This document shows positions 34,142-41,144 of a DNA stretch of 56,294 nt, piece after piece. Position 1 is the stretch's first letter, and each line of letters opens with the position of its first letter. Made by a program: the position numbers and the translations under genes. The stretch comes from a virus, in IMG/VR virus record IMGVR_UViG_3300014903_000004, positions 1 to 56,294 of that record. The stretch is one strand, 5' to 3'. A model generated the notes under the pieces. The model saw only the letters and a list, made by a program, of their open reading frames with translations. It ran no database searches and had not been told where the DNA came from.

Positions 34142-34593
34142 ACAACATCCTAGAAAGAATGCTTGAAGAGCAAATGGAAGCGCATATGCACAAAGGCATT
34201 CAGGAAATGGACAGGGCACAAACTGAAGCGCGTAGGCCGACGAGTGAGCCACCGGAGCCACGAGATAGACCAACACCTAAATCACTTAAGCAAACACGAA
34301 AGGAATTAGAAGATAAATACGGACCCAAAAGTGCAGGGTACACACATCTCCCACAAATCAACGTCGACACGCCAATGCCGGAGTGTAAGGAGCCGCTTAC
34401 TGATTACGAGAAGGCAAAACAAAAACGCCAAATCAAAATCGAGATATCAATTAAGTCAGGTATAATCAACCATGAAGTAAACTGGACTTTAGAAAAGAAC
34501 GAAAACATTGAATTGCTTAAGTCGATTTCTTCTGGTGAGGCTGAATTTTTCATAAATCAGTATAGAGCTTTGGGAGGGGATAATAATGAATGA
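34138..34593 (+). CDS. hypothetical protein, disordered N-terminus
   Basis: 151 aa from ATG 34138, coupled by ATGA to the membrane peptide. The first third is charged and helical (LERMLEEQMEAHMHKGIQEM), then a Pro/Arg-rich linker (SEPPEPRDRPTPKS), then a small folded end (EISIKSGIINHEVNWTLEK). No family recognised. Confidence 0.55.
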   Translation: MNNILERMLEEQMEAHMHKGIQEMDRAQTEARRPTSEPPEPRDRPTPKSLKQTRKELEDKYGPKSAGYTHLPQINVDTPMPECKEPLTDYEKAKQKRQIKIEISIKSGIINHEVNWTLEKNENIELLKSISSGEAEFFINQYRALGGDNNE

Positions 34594-34882
34594 AGTGGGC
34601 TATTGCGATGATTGTCATATGGAATATGACTTAGATGAATACAACGAATGCCCCGGTTGTGAAGATAGGGTTGTTGGTGATCTGGAACAAGAAAACGATT
34701 TTCTGTATCATATGGTTTTAGATATGTGGTCATTGATGTATCACACAAAGAGGCAAGGATTAGGAAAAGAATACAAAGAAAAGTGTATGGAATCAAGAAA
34801 TAAACATAACGAAAACTGGATTAAGTTTACAGAAATAAAGGTAAGAAGAGATAAGGAGGCAAACGATAATGACAACACGTAA
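34586..34882 (+). CDS. zinc-ribbon-like small protein
   Basis: 98 aa, GGGAGGGGA upstream. CDDCHMEYDLDEYNECPGCE is a CxxC-x12-CxxC knuckle. The rest is helical and charged. Overlaps both neighbours by about ten bases. Function unknown. Confidence 0.6.
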   Translation: MNEVGYCDDCHMEYDLDEYNECPGCEDRVVGDLEQENDFLYHMVLDMWSLMYHTKRQGLGKEYKEKCMESRNKHNENWIKFTEIKVRRDKEANDNDNT

Positions 34883-35336
34883 AGATAAATGCAGATGCTG
34901 CGGGCATGTGAGAGAAATAGAGGTTATCAACGCGCACCTTGAGCCTAGAGGTGTTCTTGTTTATGTTGATGAAGATAACATACAAATAAGTGGCAATTCT
35001 ACACCTGACAACTTGGAGATAAAAGTCCAAGCAGTAAGCGAGCTAACAGAAGAGGAAAAGGCAGCTCGGGTTGCGCCGACGATAACTGTATGTGATGCAT
35101 TTCTCGAAGAAGGTGAGGTGATTGGCAAGACATTACATGAGTATGTGAATGAAGGTGCAAGCAGCGCCCTCGAAAAGCTCTATAGGCCGGACTGGCTCAC
35201 ACCAAACTTCATGGGGTTAAAGCTCGACGAACAACTCAGCTCACGCGCTTTGATGGCCGTGATTCAGCAGTTGTCAATGATGGCGGAGTATGAAAAGATG
35301 TTTCAAACATGTGGTGGTGATAATGAAAATGCATAA
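34869..35336 (+). CDS. zinc-knuckle hypothetical protein
   Basis: 155 aa, AAGGAGG upstream. It opens with CRCCGHVREIEV, then strands and helices (NSTPDNLEIKVQAVSELTEE; LDEQLSSRALMAVIQQLSMM). It follows another zinc-ribbon gene and may act with it. No family recognised. Confidence 0.55.
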   Translation: MTTRKDKCRCCGHVREIEVINAHLEPRGVLVYVDEDNIQISGNSTPDNLEIKVQAVSELTEEEKAARVAPTITVCDAFLEEGEVIGKTLHEYVNEGASSALEKLYRPDWLTPNFMGLKLDEQLSSRALMAVIQQLSMMAEYEKMFQTCGGDNENA

Positions 35337-35577
35337 ACAATTATTTTACTTCAGCCTGATAGCGCTAGTAGCATCAGTTATCACCGGTATAACCGACTTA
35401 AATATCATGTCTGTCATTCTTGTAACCGGATCAATGGTCATCAAGGGGGTTAGGGAAGAGTTGAAAAATCAAAACAACCCCGATAAAAGAGATAGTAGTT
35501 TGAACTGCGAATTTGTGATTAAAGAGAAACCACATACTGGTGGAATAACGAGTGACAAAACAGGAGCACCGAAATGA
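35323..35577 (+). CDS. small two-span membrane protein
   Basis: 84 aa from ATG 35323. Two hydrophobic segments (FYFSLIALVASVITGI and IMSVILVTGSMVIKGV) are followed by a polar tail. It overlaps the upstream gene by 14 bases and the next by 4. Could be a superinfection-exclusion or holin-like protein, but nothing specific shows this. Confidence 0.55.
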   Translation: MKMHKQLFYFSLIALVASVITGITDLNIMSVILVTGSMVIKGVREELKNQNNPDKRDSSLNCEFVIKEKPHTGGITSDKTGAPK

Positions 35578-35939
35578 GTCTAACACCACCACTCCCGAGA
35601 CTTGTAGAAAGAGGCCATGTACATTGTAACCAATACGACGGATGTCTTATAGTCGGAGCTAAAAAATGTATCTATGATCGTCACCCAGTGCCGCCGCCGA
35701 TAAAAACTATTAACGAGGATAAAAACATAAGCCGTAAATTTCAATCAGAACATCACCGTAAGAGGTGGGAGAAGGAACTCGGAATTGAAAGCAAGACATA
35801 CCACAGCGCAAATACTATAAGCGACTATCAATTGCAGTTTGAGAGACGATTGACATGGGGAGAGTTTTTATTTAAGTGGCTATTCTTGGCTGCAATAATT
35901 CTCTTTGCTATTTACGCTGTTGAATGGCTAGGGATTTAG
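35574..35939 (+). CDS. C-terminally anchored membrane protein
   Basis: 121 aa, ATGA overlap with the previous gene, AGGAG upstream. A soluble, basic N-terminal part with three Cys is followed by one membrane span at the C-terminus (FLFKWLFLAAIILFAIYAV). Its end overlaps the -35 region of the promoter for the RNA at 35954. Function unknown. Confidence 0.55.
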   Translation: MSLTPPLPRLVERGHVHCNQYDGCLIVGAKKCIYDRHPVPPPIKTINEDKNISRKFQSEHHRKRWEKELGIESKTYHSANTISDYQLQFERRLTWGEFLFKWLFLAAIILFAIYAVEWLGI

Positions 35940-35947
35940 TATATATT
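35920..35947 (+). promoter_or_regulatory. promoter for the 35.95 kb structured RNA
   Basis: TTGAAT (35920-35925), 16-base spacer, TATATT (35942-35947). Start site expected near 35954, right before the first stem arm. Confidence 0.6.
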
Positions 35948-35953
35948 AAACAA

Positions 35954-36033
35954 GTCGCCACTACCGACAAATATAAAAAACTATTTTGAAAACCCCTTAT
36001 CGGATGCGTAGTGGCTCTGGTTTGGGGTTTTTT
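35954..36033 (+). ncRNA. candidate pseudoknot small RNA / leader, copy 2
   Basis: About 80 bases. S1 GCCACTAC (35957-35964) pairs with GTAGTGGC (36008-36015), extended by CGA/TCG. S2 AAAACCCC (35989-35996) pairs with GGGGTTTT (36024-36031). The order S1-S2-S1'-S2' and the end GGGGTTTTTTATTGGA equal those at 3304-3402, while the S1 sequence is entirely different. The antirepressor ATG lies 16 bases after the T run, so it may attenuate that gene or act in trans like the C4 RNA of P1-type phages. Pairing is visible; function is inferred. Confidence 0.6.
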
Positions 36034-36048
36034 ATTGGAGAAGAAAGT

Positions 36049-36663
36049 ATGCAAGAGTTATCAACAATCAATTTTCACGGTGACGAGATCCAGGCAGTAC
36101 AAAAAGATGGTCAACTATTTATTGCGATGAAGGAACTTTGTGAGTCAATAGGTGTTAATTGGAAAGGACAATTAAAAAGAATAAAACGCGATGAAGTGCT
36201 TAATTCAGTTGGTGCCATTATGACGGCAACTGGTTCCGATGGCAAAAACTATGAAATGATGTTTTTACCACATGATATGATAAGTGGCTGGCTTTTTGGT
36301 TTATCTTTAAATTCATATACTGGAGAGAAACGCGATAAGATAAAGAAATACAAACTGGAATGTTACCAAGTCTTAAACGATTACTTCAATAAAGGTGGTG
36401 CAATCAACCCAAATGCAAACGACGAACAGCTTGCAGAACTAAAAGGAATGGTAAACAATCTCGAAACAGCCTGCATCCAGCGAGACGGCGTTATTGCATT
36501 CATGTCGAACACAATGGCCCCTGTTGCGCCAAAAGGTACAGTCTCGGAAGTCAACGGCAAAGAGCGCGAGTATTTAGTGCACTCGTATTTCAGGAGCGAC
36601 AAAGGCCACCTTGTTGACGATAGGCAGATTGATATGTTTTCTAAAACAGGAGCGCCGGAATAA
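36049..36663 (+). CDS. phage antirepressor, P22_AR_N domain
   Basis: 204 aa from ATG 36049 (TTGGAGAAG upstream). The N-terminal NFHGDEIQAVQKDGQLFIAM, LCESIGVNWKGQLKRI and DMISGWLFGL fit the P22 antirepressor N-terminal domain. The C-terminal half is a short coiled coil and a variable end. Antirepressors bind and disable repressors; the target here could be the HTH proteins of this phage or of co-resident prophages. It sits directly behind the structured RNA. Confidence 0.85.
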   Translation: MQELSTINFHGDEIQAVQKDGQLFIAMKELCESIGVNWKGQLKRIKRDEVLNSVGAIMTATGSDGKNYEMMFLPHDMISGWLFGLSLNSYTGEKRDKIKKYKLECYQVLNDYFNKGGAINPNANDEQLAELKGMVNNLETACIQRDGVIAFMSNTMAPVAPKGTVSEVNGKEREYLVHSYFRSDKGHLVDDRQIDMFSKTGAPE

Positions 36664-37091
36664 TGCCACACAACAAACTAGTCCAGACCGCGGCGAAGTG
36701 GCTCAGGAAACACTCACAAAACGCTGTGATACCGAATTGCAACATTATATCCGATGATATCAAATCAGCAACGAAGACCGGGGAAATCCCGGATGTTATC
36801 GGTTGGTGTAGCTGGTGCTCGATCCTCATTGAGGTAAAGGTAAGCCGGGCCGATTACTTCGCTGATCGCAAAAAAGAGTTCCGCACCGTCGTAGAAAAAG
36901 GCATGGGTGAGTTCAGATATTATATCTGCCCTAAAGGAATGATTGAAGAGACTGAAGTTCCGGTGCAGTGGGGATTGCTCTACTGTAACGATGACGGGAA
37001 TATTGAGATTGTTCGTGAGGCCATTAAACAGGAATCAAACTTAGATGCAGAGAGAACGTTGTTGTTGTCGCTTATGAGGAGGGGTAAATAA
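36663..37091 (+). CDS. PD-(D/E)XK-like nuclease domain protein
   Basis: 142 aa, TAATG coupled to the antirepressor. GEIPDVIGWCSWCSILIEVK and SRADYFADRKKEFR give the E-PD...EVK...D..K pattern of PD-(D/E)XK nucleases of the VRR/MmcB-like kind. Catalytic residues would be Asp in PDV, then Glu and Lys in IEVK. Role may be in phage DNA processing or attack on foreign DNA. Confidence 0.7.
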   Translation: MPHNKLVQTAAKWLRKHSQNAVIPNCNIISDDIKSATKTGEIPDVIGWCSWCSILIEVKVSRADYFADRKKEFRTVVEKGMGEFRYYICPKGMIEETEVPVQWGLLYCNDDGNIEIVREAIKQESNLDAERTLLLSLMRRGK

Positions 37092-37408
37092 TGCCAGATA
37101 AACCAAGCGATAAATTCATAAGGCACCTATTAAGTGAGTTCTGCAACTTCTTACCAGAGCTAATGAAAGAGGTGAGAGAAGCAAAATGCAAGACTAAGTA
37201 TTATTCAACGCAACTTGATATGGGTGATTACATAGTAGAAATTGTTTATAATGTTAAAAAAATACAATGCGAATGCATAAAGTTTTCTATTTCAGACGGA
37301 GATAATATTGATTACTGGTTGATAAATCCATATACAAAAGAATTGAGATTATTGAATAGACAAGAAACACCGACACCCTGCCACATTCGCCGCAGTAGCC
37401 CCGAGTGA
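37091..37408 (+). CDS. hypothetical protein converging on the MuF-like gene
   Basis: 105 aa, TAATG coupled to the nuclease gene. Helical start (FIRHLLSEFCNFLPELMKEV) then strands (GDYIVEIVYNVKKIQC). Its last 60 bases overlap the end of the minus-strand head gene, so the two genes are antisense there. No family recognised. Confidence 0.55.
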   Translation: MPDKPSDKFIRHLLSEFCNFLPELMKEVREAKCKTKYYSTQLDMGDYIVEIVYNVKKIQCECIKFSISDGDNIDYWLINPYTKELRLLNRQETPTPCHIRRSSPE

Positions 37409-38203
37409 ATAATCTCTCGGTTTCATTAACAACTGTCCCATAACCATGAAAGGCTGTTTTAATCTACGCCGTTGACCTGCTGCTATTACATGAGCGGGAC
37501 GAACCTTACCGTCACCGACATTGTGCCAGATCTTCTCAAGGAACAAGACAGCGGCTAAGGGTGTCGCGCTCAACTCGTTCTCAAAAGCCCCCCCTTCAGA
37601 TAACTGTGCATCTCCCGCCGCCGTTCCAACTTCATGCTCGCCTATCTGCGCCGACCGATTCCTATTCTCATCAATCAGCGGCTTTCGAGTGCGCTTTGCA
37701 ATATCCTGATTACTCAATAATCCTTCTTCGGCTTCGAGCCCGGCAATGATCGTCGCATTTACGCGCTTATTAATAATGTCGCTCGTTGTATTCAGAATAA
37801 AAGTGGCCTGTTTCGGCGGCATATCTTTTAAATAACGGCTGATCCATAAAATAAGCGCTGGCTCAATCTTGGCCCTGAGTTCAAGCATTAATTCGTAATG
37901 TGTGCGGTCTTCTTCCGTCTCTGCGTCATCAAGTGATTGCTCCAAGGATCTTTTGAAGTCGTTCCGGAACCACTGAATAGTCTTGCGGTAAGTCTCGCGC
38001 AATATGCCTTCGAGTTCAGCCCTGTAGTTCTCAACGTCTACCGAGTCCCCGGTTGCCGCGAACACCGCCGCCCAGTCATTGCCGAGCTGAGTCCAGAACC
38101 GGTTCAGCCTGGTAACCATCTGATTTTCTATGGTTGATTTCTTTTTATCGTTGATTGACCCCTTAGAATCGATCTCTTCTTTGCTCAAATTCAAGACTGC
38201 CAT
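37349..38203 (-). CDS. MuF-like head morphogenesis protein
   Basis: 284 aa, start overlapping the upstream stop (TAATG). Helical N-terminus, then EKIWHNVGDGKVRPAHVIAA, PFMVMGQLLMKPRD and NVAGCRCF, the signature of the Mu F/SPP1 gp7 family. Such proteins ride on the portal and enter the head. Follows the portal gene as usual. Confidence 0.85.
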   Translation of the reverse strand: MAVLNLSKEEIDSKGSINDKKKSTIENQMVTRLNRFWTQLGNDWAAVFAATGDSVDVENYRAELEGILRETYRKTIQWFRNDFKRSLEQSLDDAETEEDRTHYELMLELRAKIEPALILWISRYLKDMPPKQATFILNTTSDIINKRVNATIIAGLEAEEGLLSNQDIAKRTRKPLIDENRNRSAQIGEHEVGTAAGDAQLSEGGAFENELSATPLAAVLFLEKIWHNVGDGKVRPAHVIAAGQRRRLKQPFMVMGQLLMKPRDYSLGATAANVAGCRCFLSIQ

Positions 38204-38361
38204 TAGTATACAAAGCTCATTTTAGTTGCGGTTTGCTTGACTTCTTTGTGAGCTGAGAATAGCATCGAAGGATTGATTGACTCGTTGTGTCTCACTCTAT
38301 CAAGAGTCTCTGAGCGTGCTTTAAGGTCAGCCGCTTTGCGCTCTTTATGTCCTTTACCCAT
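38203..38361 (-). CDS. small protein between portal and MuF
   Basis: 52 aa, ATG 38361, TAATG coupling to the MuF-like gene. Basic and helical (GHKERKAADLKARSETLDRV). No clear Shine-Dalgarno besides CTTAC, so translation may be coupled to the portal. Function unknown. Confidence 0.5.
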   Translation of the reverse strand: MGKGHKERKAADLKARSETLDRVRHNESINPSMLFSAHKEVKQTATKMSFVY

Positions 38362-38366
38362 TTTGA

Positions 38367-39869
38367 TTAAGTAAGAAACGTCATTTCATTTGACATTTTA
38401 ACAATCTCAACATCTGAATGCTTCCGTACCCCGCCGTTGGTCTGCTTTTTCATGAGCTCAACAAAGTATTCGCGTGTCATGCTTTTCTCTTGAACTGGAG
38501 TTGGCTCTGGCAGCTGAGTACCGCTTATAATGTTATCAAGAGTTGTTTTGCGTGAGTCAATCAATACGTCGTCACCATTATCAAGAGGCTCACGGCCCAA
38601 CGTCTCGCGCACTTCATTTGTATTTACTGCGTTTGTCTCAGATTCAAGTTTTGCCTTCTCAATCATTGCATATTCCATTGCAGGAACGTCACGAGGATCA
38701 AATGCAAGAACGTAGCGCCCTGAATTCTTTTTATCATAACGCGGCATGATGAATCGTGTCATCTCTTCAAAATAGCGCTTTGCAAAAGGGAAAATGGCCA
38801 TATCAAATAGCTGGGCCTTTGACTCCTGAAGATTTGAATATTTGGCATTCCCTGATAAGAACTCAAGCGGAATGTTTTTATTTTTGTAGATCTGTTCTTT
38901 GTCAAGCTTTATGCCTTCGAGAAATTCCATATCCTTGTTGGACATTGAAAGCATTTTTATATCTTTACCACCTTCAAGAAACATTATATTCCCGGCGTTC
39001 TCTGCCCCTTGAATCTTATCTCGCACTTGCTTTTGTAGGCGTTCGATCTGTTCATCTGTAAGCTTTGCATCTTTGTCGATGGTTACCGCTGCGGACGGTG
39101 ACGCGCCCTGGTCCAGTGTTGCAAAATTATGTGTACTGGCCGCTAAAAATTGTTCAATCTCAAAGAACACGGCATTGTATGGGGACATTCCGACGGTTGA
39201 CTTTGTACTACCAGATGAACTACGGGGATTAAATCGCTTCATATGGTTAAGCTCTTGCGTCATATCCTTAGTGAAGTACTGCGTTTTATCGTTTGATTCT
39301 AATCTGTAGTAAGTCGTCACGGATCCGCCATCTGTAACCATATAAGAAGAAACGCCGCCCATGCCATCCTCAACCGCCGTGACCGCAGATGGATTCACAT
39401 ATTTAATATAACGAGGCTCAGAGTCTTCTGTAATTGCGCTGATTACAGTATACATATTTCCGGTAACATCAAAGCACTTGCCCTGCCCTTCCATCAGCTC
39501 AGTCATTGTCTGATCGGTATTAGGATTCTTGAATAGCTCAAGTATTTGAGTTTCAGGTATTCTTGAATTGACTTCTTTTATGAGTTCTCCGGTCTGAGTG
39601 TCTTTGATAACTGGTTTCACAGAGCTGGCAAAGTTCTCCATGATCAAATCGGTAGCATTACCGACGGCAGACACCGACATATAATAAGTCCACGCGGCAT
39701 AAGCCGAAAGCCATGACCACCCGTACTTATTCCCGCAGCCGTAACCTAAAAGTGCGTCGCCCCAAATTGCATTGTTATTAATTACATTCTGACCACAAGA
39801 GCTTTTTATTTCAGCTGGGGAAATATCACTCTTCCTCTCTCGCTTTCTGGGGGTATATGGTTTCCGCAT
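38367..39869 (-). CDS. portal protein, HK97 type
   Basis: 500 aa from ATG 39869; a TTG 12 codons upstream is less likely. WSWLSAYAAWTYYMSVSAVG, TELMEGQGKCFDVTGNMYTV, RFNPRSSSGSTKSTVGMSPY and PLEFLSGNAKYSNLQESKAQ are standard portal segments. It forms the 12-subunit DNA channel at one capsid vertex. The adjacent genes are MuF-like, but the terminase lies 8 kb upstream beyond the tRNA array, an unusual split. Confidence 0.9.
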   Translation of the reverse strand: MRKPYTPRKRERKSDISPAEIKSSCGQNVINNNAIWGDALLGYGCGNKYGWSWLSAYAAWTYYMSVSAVGNATDLIMENFASSVKPVIKDTQTGELIKEVNSRIPETQILELFKNPNTDQTMTELMEGQGKCFDVTGNMYTVISAITEDSEPRYIKYVNPSAVTAVEDGMGGVSSYMVTDGGSVTTYYRLESNDKTQYFTKDMTQELNHMKRFNPRSSSGSTKSTVGMSPYNAVFFEIEQFLAASTHNFATLDQGASPSAAVTIDKDAKLTDEQIERLQKQVRDKIQGAENAGNIMFLEGGKDIKMLSMSNKDMEFLEGIKLDKEQIYKNKNIPLEFLSGNAKYSNLQESKAQLFDMAIFPFAKRYFEEMTRFIMPRYDKKNSGRYVLAFDPRDVPAMEYAMIEKAKLESETNAVNTNEVRETLGREPLDNGDDVLIDSRKTTLDNIISGTQLPEPTPVQEKSMTREYFVELMKKQTNGGVRKHSDVEIVKMSNEMTFLT

Positions 39870-39911
39870 ATTATAAAAATCCGTGAATTGAGTTTGAAAT
39901 TTCAATTAAAT

Positions 39912-39939
39912 AATATATAAGCGTAACTTTCAAATGCAA
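39912..39939 (-). promoter_or_regulatory. promoter for portal transcript
   Basis: Leftward TTGCAT (39939-39934), 16-base spacer, TATATT (39917-39912). It lies between the last tRNA and the portal gene. Confidence 0.5.
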
Positions 39940-39951
39940 ATACAAGAAAAA

Positions 39952-40025
39952 TGGAAGAGCGATCTGGAATCGAACCAGAGGCTTCAGAGTCAAAGTCTGA
40001 GGTGTTGCCATTACACCACCGCTCT
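39952..40025 (-). tRNA. tRNA-Gln (anticodon TTG), CCA encoded
   Basis: Complete cloverleaf of 74 bases. Acceptor AGAGCGG pairs with TCGCTCT; anticodon loop CTTTGAC within TCAGA/TCTGA; TTCGATT T loop; CCA present. Reads CAA. Confidence 0.92.
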
Positions 40026-40028
40026 ATA

Positions 40029-40104
40029 TGGTGGATCCTCGGAGAATCGAACTCCGTGCCAAGCAATTATGAGTTGCCTGCTCTGACCGATGAGCTAAGG
40101 ATCC
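40029..40104 (-). tRNA. tRNA-Met or Ile2 (anticodon CAT), CCA encoded
   Basis: 76 bases; acceptor GGATCCT/AGGATCC; anticodon arm GGCAA-CTCATAA-TTGCT. CAT anticodon may be elongator Met or, if lysidine-modified by the host, Ile for ATA codons. The first acceptor pair is normal, so it is not an initiator. Confidence 0.9.
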
Positions 40105-40108
40105 AAAA

Positions 40109-40184
40109 TGGTGGCGCTATGTGGATTTGAACCACAGCCTTCCGGGCTTCAACCGGACGCTCTACCAAGCTGAGCTATAACGCC
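40109..40184 (-). tRNA. tRNA-Phe (anticodon GAA), CCA encoded
   Basis: 76 bases; acceptor GGCGTTA/TAGCGCC with one T-G pair; anticodon arm TCCGG-TTGAAGC-CCGGA; CCA present. Confidence 0.92.
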
Positions 40185-40190
40185 TAATGT

Positions 40191-40264
40191 TGGCATACCG
40201 GCAAGGATTTGAACCTCAATGACCTGTTTTGGAGACAAGCATCTTACCATTAGATGACCGATAT
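40191..40264 (-). tRNA. tRNA-Trp (anticodon CCA), CCA encoded
   Basis: 74 bases; acceptor ATATCGG/CCGGTAT; anticodon loop CTCCAAA in CTTGT/ACAGG with one wobble pair; discriminator G as in bacterial tRNA-Trp. Confidence 0.9.
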
Positions 40265-40274
40265 ACATAAAACT

Positions 40275-40350
40275 TGGCTTGCCTGGCATGACTCGAACAT
40301 GCGACATTCTGGTTAACAGCCAGATGTTCTACCAACTGAACTACAGACAA
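40275..40350 (-). tRNA. tRNA-Asn (anticodon GTT), CCA encoded
   Basis: 76 bases; acceptor TTGTCTG/CAGGCAA; anticodon arm TCTGG-CTGTTAA-CCAGA; discriminator G as usual for Asn. Confidence 0.92.
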
Positions 40351-40361
40351 ACACTTAAAAA

Positions 40362-40436
40362 TGGAGCCGGATATCCGATTCGAACGGATGACCTAATCCT
40401 TACAAGGGACTTGCTCTACCACTGAGCTAATCCGGC
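40362..40436 (-). tRNA. tRNA-Thr (anticodon TGT), CCA encoded
   Basis: 75 bases; acceptor GCCGGAT/ATCCGGC; anticodon arm AGTCC-CTTGTAA-GGATT; CCA present. Confidence 0.92.
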
Positions 40437-40439
40437 AAA

Positions 40440-40514
40440 TGGTAACCCGTAGGAGATTCGAACTCCTGTTAACCGAGGGAAAGTCGGCTGTCTTAACCAC
40501 TAGACTAACGGGCC
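40440..40514 (-). tRNA. tRNA-Glu (anticodon TTC), CCA encoded
   Basis: 75 bases; acceptor GGCCCGT/ACGGGTT with two G-T pairs; anticodon arm GCCGA-CTTTCCC-TCGGT. It is the first tRNA after the internal terminator and gap. Confidence 0.9.
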
Positions 40515-40699
40515 ACACAATAAAAAAGGGCCGCATTTCAATTAAGAATGCGACCCTTGGAAAAACTGTTATGCTAAAATATCAAAACAGCAAGGATCGC
40601 GAATACATCTCAAACGTATTCGTAAAATTCTGCCATTGTATAAATATTTTCTTCATGATTTACTATTACCTCATAAAAATTATTTGTCAAATAAAAATG
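40515..40699 (-). other. 185-base gap in the tRNA array with possible small transcript
   Basis: Besides the terminator it has a leftward TTGACA (40692-40687) 18 bases from TAATAG (40668-40663), a 7-bp hairpin GAATACG/CGTATTC type (40600-40622), and a CTGTT/AACAG stem followed by TTTTT. A 24-codon frame at 40582-40656 (MKKIFIQWQNFTNTFEMYSR and four more) is possible but weak. A short RNA of about 130 bases could be made here. Confidence 0.4.
40522..40558 (-). terminator. Rho-independent terminator inside the tRNA array
   Basis: Leftward: a 12-bp stem AAGGGTCGCATT/AATGCGGCCCTT (one T-G pair), 9-base loop, then TTTTTT. It would end transcription coming from the first seven tRNAs. Confidence 0.8.
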
Positions 40700-40786
40700 G
40701 TGGGAGTTGATAGAATCGAACTATCTGGCACCACCGCACATAATAAGCCAAGTGATTTACAGTCACCCGTGCGGAACAACTCCCAT
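40700..40786 (-). tRNA. tRNA-Tyr (anticodon GTA) with atypical D and variable arms
   Basis: 87 bases; acceptor GGGAGTT/AACTCCC, T arm ATAG-TTCGATT-CTAT, CCA, and anticodon arm GGTGA-CTGTAAA-TCACT are all good. Only ten bases lie between acceptor and anticodon arm, so no normal D arm fits. The variable region is about 27 bases. CCGCAC in the D region is complementary to GTGCGG in the variable region. Could be functional with a new fold, or degenerate. Confidence 0.7.
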
Positions 40787-40787
40787 G

Positions 40788-40862
40788 GAGAACAGGGTGG
40801 GACTTGAACCCACTTATAAAAGATTTGCAATCAATTGCCTAACCTATCAGCCACCTGTTCAA
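40788..40862 (-). tRNA. tRNA-Cys (anticodon GCA), CCA encoded
   Basis: 75 bases; acceptor GAACAGG/CCTGTTC; T arm GTGGG/CCCAC; loop TTGCAAA. The anticodon stem ATTGA/TCTTT has two T-T mismatches, so it is weak. Identity rests on the anticodon and the discriminator T, which is U in tRNA-Cys. Confidence 0.78.
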
Positions 40863-40865
40863 ATG

Positions 40866-40950
40866 GCGGAAGATGCAGGAATCGAACCTGCGCGTCCTTT
40901 CGAACCCAGTTTAGCAAACTGGTGGAATACCATTCTCCATTCAATCTTCC
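40866..40950 (-). tRNA. tRNA-Ser (anticodon GCT), class II
   Basis: 85 bases; acceptor GGAAGAT/ATCTTCC; anticodon arm CCAGT-TTGCTAA-ACTGG; long variable arm; discriminator G; CCA present. Confidence 0.9.
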
Positions 40951-40959
40951 TAATAAAAA

Positions 40960-41046
40960 TGGCGGAGAGGGTGAGAGTCGAACTCACATGCCCTAAGACA
41001 ACGGTTTTCAAGACCGTGGCGTTACCAATTTCGCTGTAACCTCTCC
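40960..41046 (-). tRNA. tRNA-Ser (anticodon TGA), class II
   Basis: 87 bases; acceptor GGAGAGG/CCTCTCC; anticodon arm ACGGT-CTTGAAA-ACCGT; long variable arm; discriminator G; CCA present. Confidence 0.92.
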
Positions 41047-41056
41047 GCATAAAACT

Positions 41057-41133
41057 TGGTACTCCCAGAAGGACTCGAACCTTCAAACTCTCGGGTCTAA
41101 ACCGAGCGACTTTGCCAATTTGCCCATGGGAGC
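41057..41133 (-). tRNA. tRNA-Leu (anticodon TAG) with short class I variable loop
   Basis: 77 bases; acceptor GCTCCCA/TGGGAGT starting with a G-T pair; anticodon arm CTCGG-TTTAGAC-CCGAG; variable loop AGTTT only five bases; discriminator A; CCA. Bacterial tRNA-Leu normally has a long variable arm, so charging may be unusual. Decodes CTA. Confidence 0.82.
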
Positions 41134-41144
41134 ACATAAAACAC

